From contig NC_041016.1 of assembly GCF_004193775.1 (NCBI RefSeq), positions 43,015,522 through 43,079,521 on the forward strand: 64,000 nt of DNA, given 5' to 3'. The position numbers and the translations under genes are program-made. This stretch comes from Glycine soja (lineage: Eukaryota; Streptophyta; Magnoliopsida; Fabales; Fabaceae). Shown one piece after another: positions 23,841 through 35,282 of the stretch; the first letter of the stretch is position 1; every line of letters starts with the position of its first letter. The notes under the pieces were generated by a model. It did not search any database, was not told the origin of the DNA, and worked only from the letters and a program-made list of their open reading frames with translations.

Positions 23841-24981
23841 TTGAAAGAATTTTTTAGGCCTCTTTTACTTGCAACCGTGATCTCATTGCTGCTGCAGTTT
23901 CAGCCGCGATCTCAATCTCGGGAGTGTCACTGGTAATCATCTTAACACTTCTCTTTGTCTTCATATTTTCTGGTGGAGCCCAACAATGGTGATCATCTTC
24001 CGGGTCCCCAACCTAATATTATTACAATGTTATGTTTTATTTCTAAGATAAAAGAAATGAAGCATGTTAATTATTATAAACAAGCTGGCGAAATTATTTG
24101 CTAGTAAAATTAAGAATGGCACTGCGTACCTCCACATATAATCTTTTGTGTCGAGAACTAGCTTTGAGAAAATAATCGGTACCCCAACAAATGGCATCTT
24201 GAATATTATCTAACTCATTTGCAGCTTTAAATTCTGACTTGTAAAAAATGGCTCCCCATGCTAACGTAGTAACGGTGAAAGCCATGGGGAGCCCATATTT
24301 CACGTTGTCCCCTGCATCATAGTATCCCCCAGCAAGGTCCACCTATATATAAATTATTCTATCATTCTCTTTGCAAGTTAATTTGTGTATATATGTGTTT
24401 TTAAGAGATAGAAAGATATGTACATTAGCGAGTTTGCCATCATCGAGTGCTGAGTCTCCTCTCCAAGGCTATTATTTGAAGGGAGCTTCCCTGAACGTTG
24501 TGCCTCTAGGAAGATAAGGAACTTGGTCAGAGCCTCCTTGTAATTAAAATCACCCTTAACAAGCATTGTATTTCCTTCAAACAATGTAAGCCATACTACA
24601 ATGATGGCCCAACAAACTTGTTTAGTACCCATGAAATGATGCGAATATATAATTTAAATTTACACACTGCAAGTTGGGGGAAAGAGATGGAGAGAGAGGT
24701 GTTTGTAAGAGGTGGCTTAGGATGAGAGTTTTTATAAAGCAAAATATGCAAAAAACTGGTTAAACTGATGGTTGGAAAGTTGTTTTAATTTGCTTCCAAA
24801 AGGAACCAAGAAGCATGAACAATTGCTTTTTGATTTGGGTGTTTCGTTTTTTTTTTTTAATGAGATAGTTGGTTTTTAGAGGATAAAGGAAACTAGGGGA
24901 TGGTTGCAAGTAAAAGAGGCCTAAAAGCCTTTGTTTTTTTTAGTAGATAGAAGACTTTTAGATAGTTGAAAGAATTTTTTA
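23841..24981 (-). mobile_element. inserted segment carrying GH9 exons, inverted arms and flanking direct repeat
   Basis: A perfect 25-nt inverted pair (23852-23876 and 24902-24926, core GGCCTCTTTTACTTGCAACC) brackets the GH9 fragment. A 16-nt direct repeat TTGAAAGAATTTTTTA lies at 23841-23856 and 24966-24981. The direct repeat looks like a target duplication in the CACTA interior, but the right inverted arm sits ~40 nt inside it, so this is not a clean transposon. It could be a Pack-MULE-like insertion or a repair-mediated filler. Confidence 0.5.
24130..24632 (-). pseudogene. captured exons 1-2 of a GH9 endo-1,4-beta-glucanase
   Basis: Exon 1 (24632-24424) encodes a signal-peptide-like start (MGTKQVCWAIIVVWLTLFEG), then FNYKEALTKFLIFLEAQRSG and KLP.NN. 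A small deletion then shifts the frame, but PWRGDSALDDGKLAN is still legible in the next frame. Donor AAT|GTACAT and acceptor TATATATAG|GTGGAC join it to exon 2 (24342-24130): DLAGGYYDAGDNVKYGLPMA, FTVTTLAWGAIFYKSEF, and WGTDYFLKASSRHKRLYVEV, ending at donor GTACGC. GAGGYYDAGDN-type and LAWG motifs define plant secreted GH9 class B glucanases, which act on cell-wall glucans. The rest of the enzyme, including the catalytic Asp/Glu near the C terminus, is absent, so no activity is expected. It lies antisense to the CACTA gene. Confidence 0.9.
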
Positions 24982-25272
24982 ACTAATTAAAAGGTTGTAT
25001 GATTCCATAAAAGAAAAAAAATACTAAAAATTTCTAATTGAAAAACTGGTGATATGTTATAATGTGAAGAAAAATGTTTATATGATTTTTCTAATCACAC
25101 GCTCCAGTACCTTCAATAAAAATATAAGGTGATTTTATATGATTGAAAAATGTTTATTAAAATTATTAAAACTAATAAAACAAGATATATTTTAAGTTTC
25201 TTTCATAGTTTAATAAAGTTTACTTAACATAGAAAAGCATGGAGAATGTATGAAAAGTGATATGAATAGTAG

Positions 25273-25548
25273 GTGGCTTGTAGTCTTGTTTGTGTCTCTT
25301 CCTCAGATACAATTACACCTTGCACGTTATATAATGGAGTAGTCTCCGTACTTCATCTCCATCAAATCCTTTTTCTACACGGGAAAACAATTGGTGTTAA
25401 TGTAGAAGATGATGATTCATACATGGACACTTATGTTAGTCCTTTGTCTACACAAATGACTTCTAACAGCGTCGGAGAAGAAGAAGCTGACGACGTTCAT
25501 GCTAATCGTAATGATCATGATGAAGGAGAATTAATTAACATCGTCTAA
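25273..25548 (+). CDS. small acidic open frame upstream of the CACTA TNPA-like gene
   Basis: A 91-codon frame whose second half is acidic (VEDDDSYMDTY, GEEEADDVHANRNDHDEGE). It lies between the GH9 insertion and the TNPA-like gene and could be an exon of the CACTA transcription unit or the tail of a lost TNP2. No domain is recognised. The first 40 residues look like translated intron. Confidence 0.3.
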   Translation: MACSLVCVSSSDTITPCTLYNGVVSVLHLHQILFLHGKTIGVNVEDDDSYMDTYVSPLSTQMTSNSVGEEEADDVHANRNDHDEGELINIV

Positions 25549-25653
25549 TGTAATTTTCTCATATAATATTTCATTTCGGTACATTCATTTACATAACTCA
25601 TACAATGTTTTTTTATAATATTAACTAACTCAACTTTTTCTCTTTAAAGGACC

Positions 25654-28647
25654 ATGGCTACTCCACCTGCCTCGCCTCCTCCTCCTCTTCCTCCTCCTCC
25701 TACAGACGCATCAGCGTCTCCATCTACGTTGAAGCGGACACGCAAGGCGACACGGCTACGATCATTGGCCACTAGACCACCTGGGGCAGAAAGACCTGTG
25801 GTCAACATCGATCCAACTACCGGCAAGGCCGAAGGTCCACACAAGAAGAAATTAAGAACATATTTGGGGATTGTCGCTCGTGATAAGGTCGACGTGACAT
25901 ATGACATCTGGAAGGAAGTCCCTACTGCTTAGAAGGATTTGATATGGGAGGATATTCAGGTATTTGAGTTTTCTTTGTTGATTTTCTTTAATAGTCTAAA
26001 TTTGTTATTTACTTACAATAAACCTAATTTATTGTTTGTTAGGCGGAATTTGAAATCCCTGAAGCTTCTGACAGTAGGACAAAGAAGAAAATTCTTCAGA
26101 TTGTCAGCGAGCGCTGGAGGCAGTTTAAATCTAACATGACTAGGAAATGGACACTTGCAGTCGACAAGGACGGTGCGGATGACATTGTCTGTGAAAAATA
26201 TGGCATTAGCAAGGATAAATGGACTCAGTTTTGTCAGACCCGCAGAGACCCCTCATGGGAGGTATGTACTTTGTCATTTTAGTTGTTTTCCACAACAAAA
26301 TCACTTCTTATAATTTATTGTAATAATCATTTTCATTAATGTTCAACTTTTGCATGATGTGCGGAAAAAGGCACAGGCCTCCCAGAAGCAAAACACTGCC
26401 CCCCACGTATTGTCTCGTGGGGGTTATAAATATTTAGAAGAAAAGCTCATGGCTGAGAAGACAAAGAAAAGATTGGAAGAAGCTGCCCAGTCTGGAAGCA
26501 CTGAGGGCATCATTGACCCTTCATCTCCCATCAGACGCCACGTGAAATGGAAGATGGCCCGCACGAACAAAACTGGACAGATGACGTCTAAGGCAGCAAA
26601 GGAAATAGCTGATAGGATTGTAAGTCATTTTTAATTAATAATTGTAATTATCTTTGTGTATTTTCTGAATTCCTTGGACAAATATGTGTTCGGTACAGGA
26701 TTCTTTGGACGAGCAAGCGTCACAGGGATCGTTCGTCCCCCATGGACGTCAGGATATCCTGACTATTGCCATTGGGCGATCAGAACACCCTGACCGTGTT
26801 CGTGCTGTTGGAGTCGGTGTCACCATAAAACAATACTTTGGATCGGCTTCACGAACGTCTCGCAGTTCTTCCTCCATGCCTCCTGAAGACCTAGAACAGC
26901 TAACCCAACAAATCAGAGACCAACTGGAGGAGTCAATCACAGAAAAAGTGACTCGAAAGATGATGGAATCCTTCAGCCAGATGCAGTCCCAGTTTCAGTC
27001 TCAGATGCAACACAGGGACTTGCACTACCTCTAGAGCCAGAGGTTAGTCCCTCAGGTCCTCGTGTCAGCACAAAGGAGAGTTGCGTTGCACCCTCAGGAA
27101 ACGATCCAGGGAAGGGTGACTTAGACAAATGCGGGCTATATATTGAAGAAAATTCTTCCCGCCTGGTTGCCCTAGGAAGACTTTATGTGGGATCCACAAC
27201 AGTTCACAACATCCCTTTGTTGTATTGTCAAGTCAAGGTTGGTGTTGAGGAGATTAAAGATGCAGAGGCTCTCGTTCCTGTATCCACTGACGAGGTTACC
27301 TTAATGGGGCAGACACTTAACACCTTCCTTGCTTGACCAACACATCTTGTGAAGTGTTTATGAGAACATGTATTTTACTCTGATTATATGTTTATTTTTT
27401 TCAATTAATTTGTTCACTATAATCAAAACTTGTTAATTAACTATGTTTTATCAACAGGCAGCTGTGTCTCCAGCAAAACCTCCAGAAAGCCCAGATGAAG
27501 AGGTCGATGATCCCCTGTACCTGATGACATTGACCATCCCACAACTGTTTTTGAAGCCGCTCCAGGTTATGTGGGATGCTACAATATTCGGAGTGTTTAA
27601 TCAAAACTTCTCATTGTATATAAAGCATGAATATCTCTCTGAAATTGTACACGGTGGTTAATGTCTCAGCATATCTGTTATACAGTTGTGGATTCTGTAA
27701 GTCATTTTAGATTACTATTAATTACCAAAGTAATTGTTTTAAATTCATACATAATTAACTTTGACTTAACAACACAACCATCTGACTAAGACAAGTGTGC
27801 GAGCGGGGAATTCTGATGTGTATGGATTCCTCGAGCCACAGTCCATTCAGAGATCTGGGCAATCACAATTTGAATCTGAAAGTTACATCAAGAGTTGGAT
27901 ACAGAGTTCAAAACGAGATGTTTACCTTGGAGCTTACCTGAATGGGTAAGTCAAACACAATAATTGAATTTAAATAATCTATACTACTACAATAACTTAT
28001 ATTCGTCTCTACTGCAGCGGACACTGGCAAATGGTCGTCATTCTGCCTAAGGAAAACCTAGTTGTCTGGTTTTGTTCTTTACATAACAGGCCAGACAACT
28101 ACCTTAAGGGAATAATTAACAGGTCAGTATTGTTTTCAATACATTTTCATTGGCATAACTCAACAACATCAATATTTTAATGTTCCTCATATTCAACACT
28201 AGTGCTTTGAAAGGACTTGATGATACTCCACAACCGAAATCCAAGGCTGCTGCTAGGTGGATTGTTGTTAAGGTACGTGATTTAAATAAAAGTTCTACTT
28301 ATATATATTTTATGTGTGTGTACACTAATTGTAGTTAACGTTTAATTAATATCCAAATTTCATTATGTATTTAGTGTAATAGACAAAAAGGAATCACTGA
28401 ATGTGGCTAATACGTGATGCATTGGATGTCCACGATAATTTTAGGATCTTTCAGGAATAATTGGGAGACGGTAATTGTTTATTACAAACAAATTTGGTTT
28501 ATTTATAATTGTTATTACATTATTAATTTATTTTTTTATTTGATCATGCAGTATTTTAATGAAGTTAGACCATTGGAAGCAGAGAGATTCAAGACACTTC
28601 GCATACAGTGGGCACAATATTATCTAAAATTTAGAAATCAAACATAG
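25654..28647 (+). pseudogene. CACTA TNPA-like (Transposase_24) gene with C-terminal Ulp1-type domain
   Basis: Exon 1 (25654-25960) is Pro-rich, then RKATRLRSLATRPPG and YDIWKEV, with an in-frame TAG at 25930. Exon 2 (~26042-26261) encodes KKILQIVSERWRQFKSNMTR and TQFCQTRRDP. Exon 3 (~26352-26620) encodes RGGYKYLEEKLMAEK; exon 4 (~26698-27390) encodes DILTIAIGRSEHPDRVRAVG and VGVTIKQYFG, then a Gln-rich coiled coil, with a frameshift near 27020 and TGA at ~27335. Later exons give DDPLYLMTLTIPQLFLKPLQ, GHWQMVVILPKENLVVWF (27990-28122; His of the protease triad) and KGITECG followed by TAA where a Tyr codon is expected (Cys present, ~28402), then ILGSFRNNWE and a last exon ending at 28647. The Ulp1-like fold is a SUMO-type cysteine protease module common in plant CACTA genes. 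At least four stops and one frameshift make it non-functional. Confidence 0.85.
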
Positions 28648-28902
28648 GATGTTAGGCAATTATGTAACTTTAGGTTAATTAATTAGTTTACGTACTTTGG
28701 ATTACATTTTTTACAATTGTTGTTTCATCTTAACATTGAACAACCTTTGTTGATAGCTAGTTTTTTGCTAAAATCTATTTGAAAACAGAATGCAAATGAT
28801 ATATGTTGTATGATGTGTGGTCTGATTTTAAATTTACAGGTTAAATTTTGGTTTTTTTTGTAAAAATAGAGACATTATTTAAAAAAATTTCCTAAAAACA
28901 AC

Positions 28903-30035
28903 ATCGTTAACATCGGTTTTCTGTAAAAAAAACCGATGTTAACTGTCAATAGCAACACATTTGTTAACATCGGTTTTTTGAAAAAACCGATGTTAATTGT
29001 CAATAATAACACATTCGTTAACATCGATTTTCTGTAAAAAAAAAAAAACCGATGTTAACTAATTAACATCGGTTTTTTGAAAAAAACCGATGTTAAAATT
29101 CAATAGTAACACATTCGTTAACATCGGTTTTTATAAAAAAACCGATGTTATTAACTATCAATAGTAACACATCCGTTAACATCGGTTGTTTGAAAAAACC
29201 GATGTTAACGTGGGTTAACATCAATTTTTTATAAAAACCGATGTTAACTGTCAATAGTAACACATTCGTTAACATCGGTTTTTTTATAAAAACCGATATT
29301 AACTGTCAATAGTTACACATTCGTTAACATCGGTTTTTTTATAAAAACCGATATTAACTGTCAATAATAACACATTCGTTAACATCGGTTTTTTTATAAA
29401 AACCGATGTTAACTGTCAATAATAACACATTCGTTAACATCGGCTTTTTTATAAAAACCGATGTTAACTGTCAATAATAACACATTCGTTAACATCGGTT
29501 TTTTTATAAAAAAACCGATGTTAACTGTCAATAGTAACACATTCGTTAACATCGGTTTTTTTATAAAAACCGATATTAACTGTCAATAATAACACATTCG
29601 TTAACATCGGTTTTTTTATAAAAACCGATGTTAACTGTCAATAATAACACATTCGTTAACATCGGTTTTTTATAAAAACCGATGTTAACGTGGGTTAACA
29701 TCGGTTTTTCTAAAAAATCGATGTTAACTGTCAATAATAACACATTCGTTAACATCGGTTTTTTAACATCGGTTTTCTGAAAAAACCGATGTTAACTGTG
29801 AACAGTAACACATTCATTAACATCGATTTTTTGTAAAAACCGATGTTAACTTTCAACATTAATATACATTTTCTGGGTGTAATTCATATTAGCAACATCG
29901 GTTATTTATATAACCGATGTTGGTAATTTTACGTTAACATCAGTTTTTGAAAAACTGATGTTAACGATAATACTATCAATGTCGATACTTTCGACATCGA
30001 TTCAAAAACCGATGTTGAAAGTCATAAATAACCGA
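28903..30035. repeat. 3' subterminal palindrome array of the CACTA element
   Basis: About 20 palindromic units GTTAACATCGGTTTTTT-n-AAAACCGATGTTAAC, mostly at a ~55-bp period, are separated by a conserved spacer TGTCAATAATAACACATTCG. Divergence rises toward the right end (ACATCGGTTATTTATATAACCGATG, CATCGATTCAAAAACCGATG). The left end has only about three units, a strong asymmetry. The array can fold into a chain of hairpins if transcribed. Confidence 0.95.
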
Positions 30036-30064
30036 TGTAGAAAACATATTTTCTAATAGTGGAT

Positions 30065-30705
30065 ATCAATATAGAAATATACAGGTTGATAAAAGCTATA
30101 CAATTTAATACATATAAAGTTCACAAATATACACCCATTAAACAACTTTTCAAAGATGAGACCAGAAATCCGAATTAAATCAGCTAGGATCTCCTCAGAG
30201 AAAAATAATACTAATATTTAAAAAGAACATTTCTCACTAAGAATGTATTTCCGATACTAAATAAAAGTGTATGTAGGTAATTCTTTCATGCTCCATCTGC
30301 ACTTGTTTCACATTCATGGAGATTTAAGAAGCCAGAAGTTTGGTATCCTTGAGAAGATTCATCCCAATCAATTGTCAGGGACTGCACTTCTGTTGAAAAA
30401 TGGACCTCACATGAGCTTCATGAAAATTGCTTATCCATCAGTTGAGAGTATCCATTATCTACTCCACCACTGCCATAGTCTAGCGGAGCTTTTTTATTAA
30501 GCTCCTTAGCATATCTCCACACATAATTCATACCCACATGCATTAAACAGCTTTAAAAAGGAACTCAGAAACACAATTAGATACCAAGTTGCAGTGAAAT
30601 AAAAAGAAAAAGAAGCACGTACATCATATAAAATAACAGAAAATGCTAGCAGAGAAAAGGAAGGTTAAAAAACAGTCATGGTCACTTGACTTGAGTAATA
30701 ATAAT

Positions 30706-30738
<33 letters not shown>

Positions 30739-31230
30739 AATAATAATAATAATAATAATCATAATAATAAATCCTGATTCATAAGTTGTCAAATAAAAGG
30801 CAGAGGTAGCCTTTTAGAAACAATAACATAGAAACAAATATTTTTCATGCATTTTAGGAACATAACAGACAACAATACTTCTATCCCAATTTCTGAAAAT
30901 ATAAAAACACGGACAAATTTCTTTTTTGATCTTTTCAATGATACCCATTTTGATTTTCCACTGTAACCACCAAAAGGGTAATCAACATCTTGGGTGCAGT
31001 GGTTGATGCAACCCACATTAGGCTGTGATTGTGAACCAAAACCAAGCCTTAACTGCAACTACAATTTAAAGCCTTTGTTTGCACCTGCAATCTGGTTTTT
31101 CATTCTTTGCAAAAGGATAAGTGTCATTCAATAATCAAGTTAGAGAATACAGACATATAACAAAAGCTTGCATCAATCATCAGCAAACTTAGAATAACAA
31201 TATGATATAAATAGTATAAATAACAGCATA
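30065..31230 (-). other. Helitron interior with unidentified exon-like pieces
   Basis: Minus-strand pieces look coding but could not be named: around 30530-30430 (WRYAKELNKKAPLDYGSGG), around 30380-30290 (TIDWDESSQGYQTSGF) and around 31060-30950 (QPNVGCINHCTQDVDYPFGG). They share orientation with the named captured fragments. A compound (AAC)n-(AAT)n microsatellite occupies 30703-30768. Confidence 0.35.
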
Positions 31231-31231
31231 C

Positions 31232-31299
31232 TTTTGGAGGCTCCAATAATTGTGTCCTCAGTTTTTCTATTTTTGCCTTGAGCTACCTGAGATGATACT
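31232..31299 (-). pseudogene. captured exon of a DRG (developmentally regulated GTP-binding protein) gene, copy 1
   Basis: Read on the minus strand after acceptor TACTTGCAG: EYHLR, stop, LKAKIEKLRTQLLEPPK, then donor GTATGC. This matches the conserved N-terminal region of DRG-family GTPases (YHLGQLKAKIAKLRTQLLEPPK), upstream of their G domain. GQ has become R-stop. Only this exon is present. Confidence 0.85.
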
Positions 31300-31577
31300 C
31301 TGCAAGTACCCATATTCAAATTCAAATGCATTAAATTATAAAGACATAGAAGATAAACCCCAAACCAAAATTAGACCATAAGGCAAAGTGAGCAAAAACA
31401 AACATGCAACAAAAAGAATCACTTTTAGAGAGCAGAGAAAACACGTTTTGAAAAAATTAGTAATAACAACAATAAAATTAAATAGAATCCTAATTCAGCT
31501 TTATGCAACAACAATAAAATTTATGATTTAAAATGCAAGATAGCAGTATGATATAAACAGTATAAATGACAACATAA

Positions 31578-31642
31578 TTTTGGAGGCTCCAATAATTGTG
31601 TCGTCAGTTTTGCTATTTTTGCCTTGAGCCCAAGATGATACT
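31578..31642 (-). pseudogene. captured DRG exon, copy 2
   Basis: The same exon on the minus strand reads YHLG-LKAKIAKLTTQLLEPPK, with a Gln codon lost. Both splice sites are damaged (CAG to CAT, GTATG to TTATG). About 250 bp of flanking intron is shared with copies 1 and 3, so the unit was duplicated in tandem after or during capture. Confidence 0.82.
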
Positions 31643-32014
31643 ATGCACAATATACATATTCAAATTCAAATGCATTAAATTATCAAAGACATAGAAGATA
31701 AACCCTAAACCAAAATTAGACCATAAGGCAAAGTGAGAGAAAAAAAACATGGGAAAAAATCACTTTTTGAGAGCAGAGAAATCAGGTTTGAAAAAAATTA
31801 ATGACCAGAGAGAAGCATACAACTCCTGTCATCACAATATAAAAAAAGGACATTTAGTTAGAGCCTACATAATAATAATAGTAATAATAACAACAACAAT
31901 AACAACAACAAAAATTAAATAGAATCATAATCTAGCTTCCTACAACAACAATAAACTTTATAATTTAAAATGTAAAATCGCAATATGAAATAAACAGTAT
32001 AAATAGCAGCATAC

Positions 32015-32077
32015 TTTTGGAGGCTTTAATAATTGTGTCCTCAGTTTTGTTATTTTTGCCTTGAGCTGCCCGAGATG

Positions 32078-32080
<3 letters not shown>
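32015..32080 (-). pseudogene. captured DRG exon, copy 3, edge replaced by a microsatellite
   Basis: It reads YHLGQLKAKITKLRTQLLKPPK and ends at donor GTATGC on the minus strand. This is the copy closest to the DRG consensus at GQ. A trinucleotide array (32077-32155) begins exactly at the exon's 5' boundary and has replaced the acceptor. Confidence 0.82.

Positions 32081-32155
<75 letters not shown>
32077..32155. repeat. compound (AAT)n-(AAC)n microsatellite
   Basis: About 16 AAT units followed by about 10 AAC units. Related arrays occur at 30703-30768, 32725-32780, 33727-33770 and 34176-34240, several preceded by the same TACATAATAAT phrase, which marks local segment duplication in the Helitron. 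Confidence 0.95.
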
Positions 32156-32157
<2 letters not shown>

Positions 32158-32724
32158 AAAATTAAATAGAATCCTAATTCAACTTCCTACCACAACAATA
32201 AAATTTATGATTTAAAAGAAAAAGAAAGAAGGAAATACATGAATAGGTTTATTGTTATCAAAGCAAGCATGATGAAATTCTAGGCATTATTCTAAAAGTC
32301 ATTATTCTATTATGTGCATTCACATAGATATCAAAATAAACATTTCCAACAAAATATACAATTAAAACTTAAAAGTATATAACAGCTTACACCTCCATTA
32401 TTAAGAACTTCTCTTTCTTGTAGGTAGAGAAGTGCTTGTTGAGTTTTGTATTTTAAAAAAACATTTTTATAATTAAGAAATTCTAAACTTAAAATATATT
32501 TTTGTTATTAATAATTTGAATATTCGTTTGTTATTATTATTATTATTATGTTAGCTCTAGCTGAAAGCCCTTTTTTATGTCGTGATGATAGGAGTTGCAT
32601 GCTAAAACGAAAATGGTTTTCTTTGATATTACAACCTACACACACCAGGAACCTCAAAGAAAAATCTCAATGTTCACTCCCGGAATTAGAATATAAAAAA
32701 TGGTCTTCAGCTAGAGTATACATA

Positions 32725-32726
32725 AT

Positions 32727-32774
<48 letters not shown>

Positions 32775-32780
32775 AATAAT
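32725..32780. repeat. (AAC)n microsatellite
   Basis: About 17 AAC units after AGTATACATAAT, followed by short AAT units. The long translated Thr or Cys runs across it are artefacts. Confidence 0.95.
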
Positions 32781-33599
32781 ACAAAAAATTCAACCATGAA
32801 TTGACAAAAAACCAAAAATTGCACGAAAGCATCAACAAAAAAATACCCATAAAAAACTTACCAAACATGTAGTCCTTTAGAACTTGCAGGATGAGAAAAG
32901 AAAGAAAGTAAGAAAGTTTCAAAAAAAATATGAAGGAAACTTTGGTATTAGAATCATAAAAGTTAAAATGAAAAAGAGAAAAAAAAAATGGATGAAAACC
33001 ACTACATACCCATAGCTTCTAGTTGTTGCATGAAAGCCATTTGATTTCTCATATGGAAAATATCAAGAAATCCACTAAAGAAAATTAAGGGAATTAAAAA
33101 CAAAAACAAATACTGATCTTAGACATAAAAAATCTGTCCAATTAAGAACAATAATTGCTAAAGGAGTAGGTACTATAGCAGTGCAATTTGCTCCAAAGAT
33201 ATGTATAGTGGGAGGTTTAGACATAAAAGTTAAACATGCAGTTAAACTAACAGGATGAAAATACTTATCTTAAGCCTGCTTTCAGTTGCAATTTGGATGA
33301 CAATTTTATTTCTCAAATCAAAAAAAGCAATAGACCAGTACCTCTGGGATCCTTCAGGAATCAATAAACAAAATGTCAAGAGTCTATTATGAACCATGGT
33401 CGTGGATAATATGGAGTTCAGCTAGCACAAAGCTGCAAAGAAAACATTTGAGTACTGAATATGATAGTCATTATAGGTATGAGCAAGGAAACTAAATATA
33501 GAAGAGCCTAGACATTCATGAGAAGCAAAAGAAAATAATGATTTGGCCCAAAGAAACCAAACATATGAGAGAAAGAAAAACATGATAAAAATTACAGAA

Positions 33600-33725
33600 A
33601 ATGAAAGAAACAAAAGTTACCTTTTGTTGATATTGCACCTCCAGTTGCACATCCACCTAATGAAGCAACAATTTATTTTTCTGATTAGAAAACAAACTAA
33701 GAAACTATAGACGAACAAAGCATAC

Positions 33726-33771
<46 letters not shown>

Positions 33772-34175
33772 AAAACCAAAATATATAAGGACATTCCTAT
33801 GAGTTCGGAAAATATAAGCAACTAAAATTTTGATTTCTTAATATCTACAAAAGATGAACCACTTCCCAAAGTGCATCATTTATTTAAGGAACCCAAAGAA
33901 ACCAAACATACAATAGCAAAGTGGAATGTTGAAGTATCACAGTTCTAGGTATAAGGTTTATAAGCCTATTCTACACATGCATTGAAATGTCATGTATGTC
34001 TGTCATTTGTAACATATAAAAGAAAGAAAACCATGATAAAAATGACAAAAAATGAAAGAAAAAAGAGTTATCTTTTGCTGATATTGCACCTCAACTTGCA
34101 CATCCACTCAACAAAGCAACAATATATTTTCTGATTAGCAAACAAACTAAGAAATTATAAAAGAACAAAGCCTAC

Positions 34176-34240
<65 letters not shown>
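33600..34240 (-). repeat. duplicated Helitron segment with an exon-like core and AAT arrays
   Basis: Bases 33618-33770 and 34070-34240 are diverged copies. Each holds TTGATATTGCACCTC.A.TTGCACATCCA, then CTGATTAG.AAACAAACTAAGAAA and TACATAATAAT(AAT)n. On the minus strand the core reads VDVQLEVQYQQK between a TTCATTAG acceptor and a GTAAC donor in the first copy, which suggests an unidentified captured exon. Another exon-like piece, IFHMRNQMAFMQQLEAMG, lies at about 33065-33010. Confidence 0.45.
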
Positions 34241-34242
<2 letters not shown>

Positions 34243-35282
34243 GAGATAGAAATTATGTTTGGTTTTGTTTCATTATTATTATTATTATTATTATTATAAG
34301 TTTGTTTTTAAATCAGAAAATAAATTGTAAGTCTAATATCACAACTCTACAGTTATTTTTTTTTCGTTATCTTGATTGCAACATCTTGTGGAATGAACCT
34401 TTAGCTTCACTATACATTGGGACTCTGCATGAAGAAATTAATTACAAAATAAGAAATCAAAAACTTTTTTTTTTGGTAATAAGCACATCTCAGTATAAAC
34501 TTTTTTTGTTAATAAGAAATCCCTATGCATTACATGCTTTCCATGGCAATATATAAGGGCTCGGACCAATGATGCAACATACTGCCTCAATCACAAAAGA
34601 AACATTAATTTGTCAATCACTATGAAATTTTGTAAGCCACAAACCACAACATATGGGGAGAGGAAAAGAAGAAATGTTGTTGTATGATATATACTTACAA
34701 TAGTTACACACTTACAATAAGTTATGGAATTAATTAAGATTGATGCAATTAAATGTGGTTAACTAACTTTCTTAGTTAACACGAAATAGTGTTTTCCCTT
34801 AAATTTGAAATCGAAGGGAGTAGACCTTAATGCGTTTAATTTCATACATGTGATCAATTAGAATACATTCAAGATGATTTGGGTTAACAAAATATTTCCC
34901 ACAATGCAACTTAGATTCTAGAAACCCAAAACCATTCAACCCTATCCATATATGCCACAGTTCATAGAAGTCCAGTTTATATTACTGGACAAAAAGTTCC
35001 TAAAATCACATTGCAAAAATATGGTCAATTTAGTTTTTGATTGCTACAGAAAATCTATGGTTGCAGGTTCAAAACTAATTCTATGTTTCTATATTTTCTT
35101 AACAGCTTAGATGTAACAAAATATAATTAATTAGCCATGCATAAAAAGTAATACCACTTTTTTCTTTCTATTGTTTTTATCTACATTTTAGGGTAAACGA
35201 TAGTGTGTGCATATATACCACCTAAACAACTACATTGGGCAATCCCCCAAAGGAAAGAAAGAAGCTAATCCCCAATATTTAC

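Larger units (their letters stand above)
21455..30061 (+). mobile_element. CACTA (En/Spm) transposon nested in the Helitron, with captured GH9 fragment
   Basis: The left end is CACTACTACAAAAAGCAG and the right end is TTTTCTAATAGTG (reverse complement CACTATTAGAAAA), flanked by a 3-bp target duplication GAT at 21452-21454 and 30062-30064. Inverted ACATCGGTTTT subterminal repeats are present at both ends (about 3 at the left, about 20 at the right). It encodes a decayed TNPA-like/Ulp1 gene on the plus strand. No TNP2 (DDE) transposase was found; the place where it would lie, before the TNPA-like gene, holds a captured GH9 endoglucanase fragment and AT-rich DNA. It is therefore non-autonomous, although the termini look usable in trans. 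Confidence 0.93.

Noticed and set aside
28903..30035. CRISPR-like appearance of regular repeats with spacers
   Set aside because: The units are palindromic, the spacers are also conserved, and the array is inside a plant CACTA element; there is no CRISPR in plant nuclear DNA.
31965..32922. Frames with long poly-Leu, poly-Ile, poly-Thr or poly-Cys runs
   Set aside because: They are translations of AAT/AAC microsatellites in various frames.
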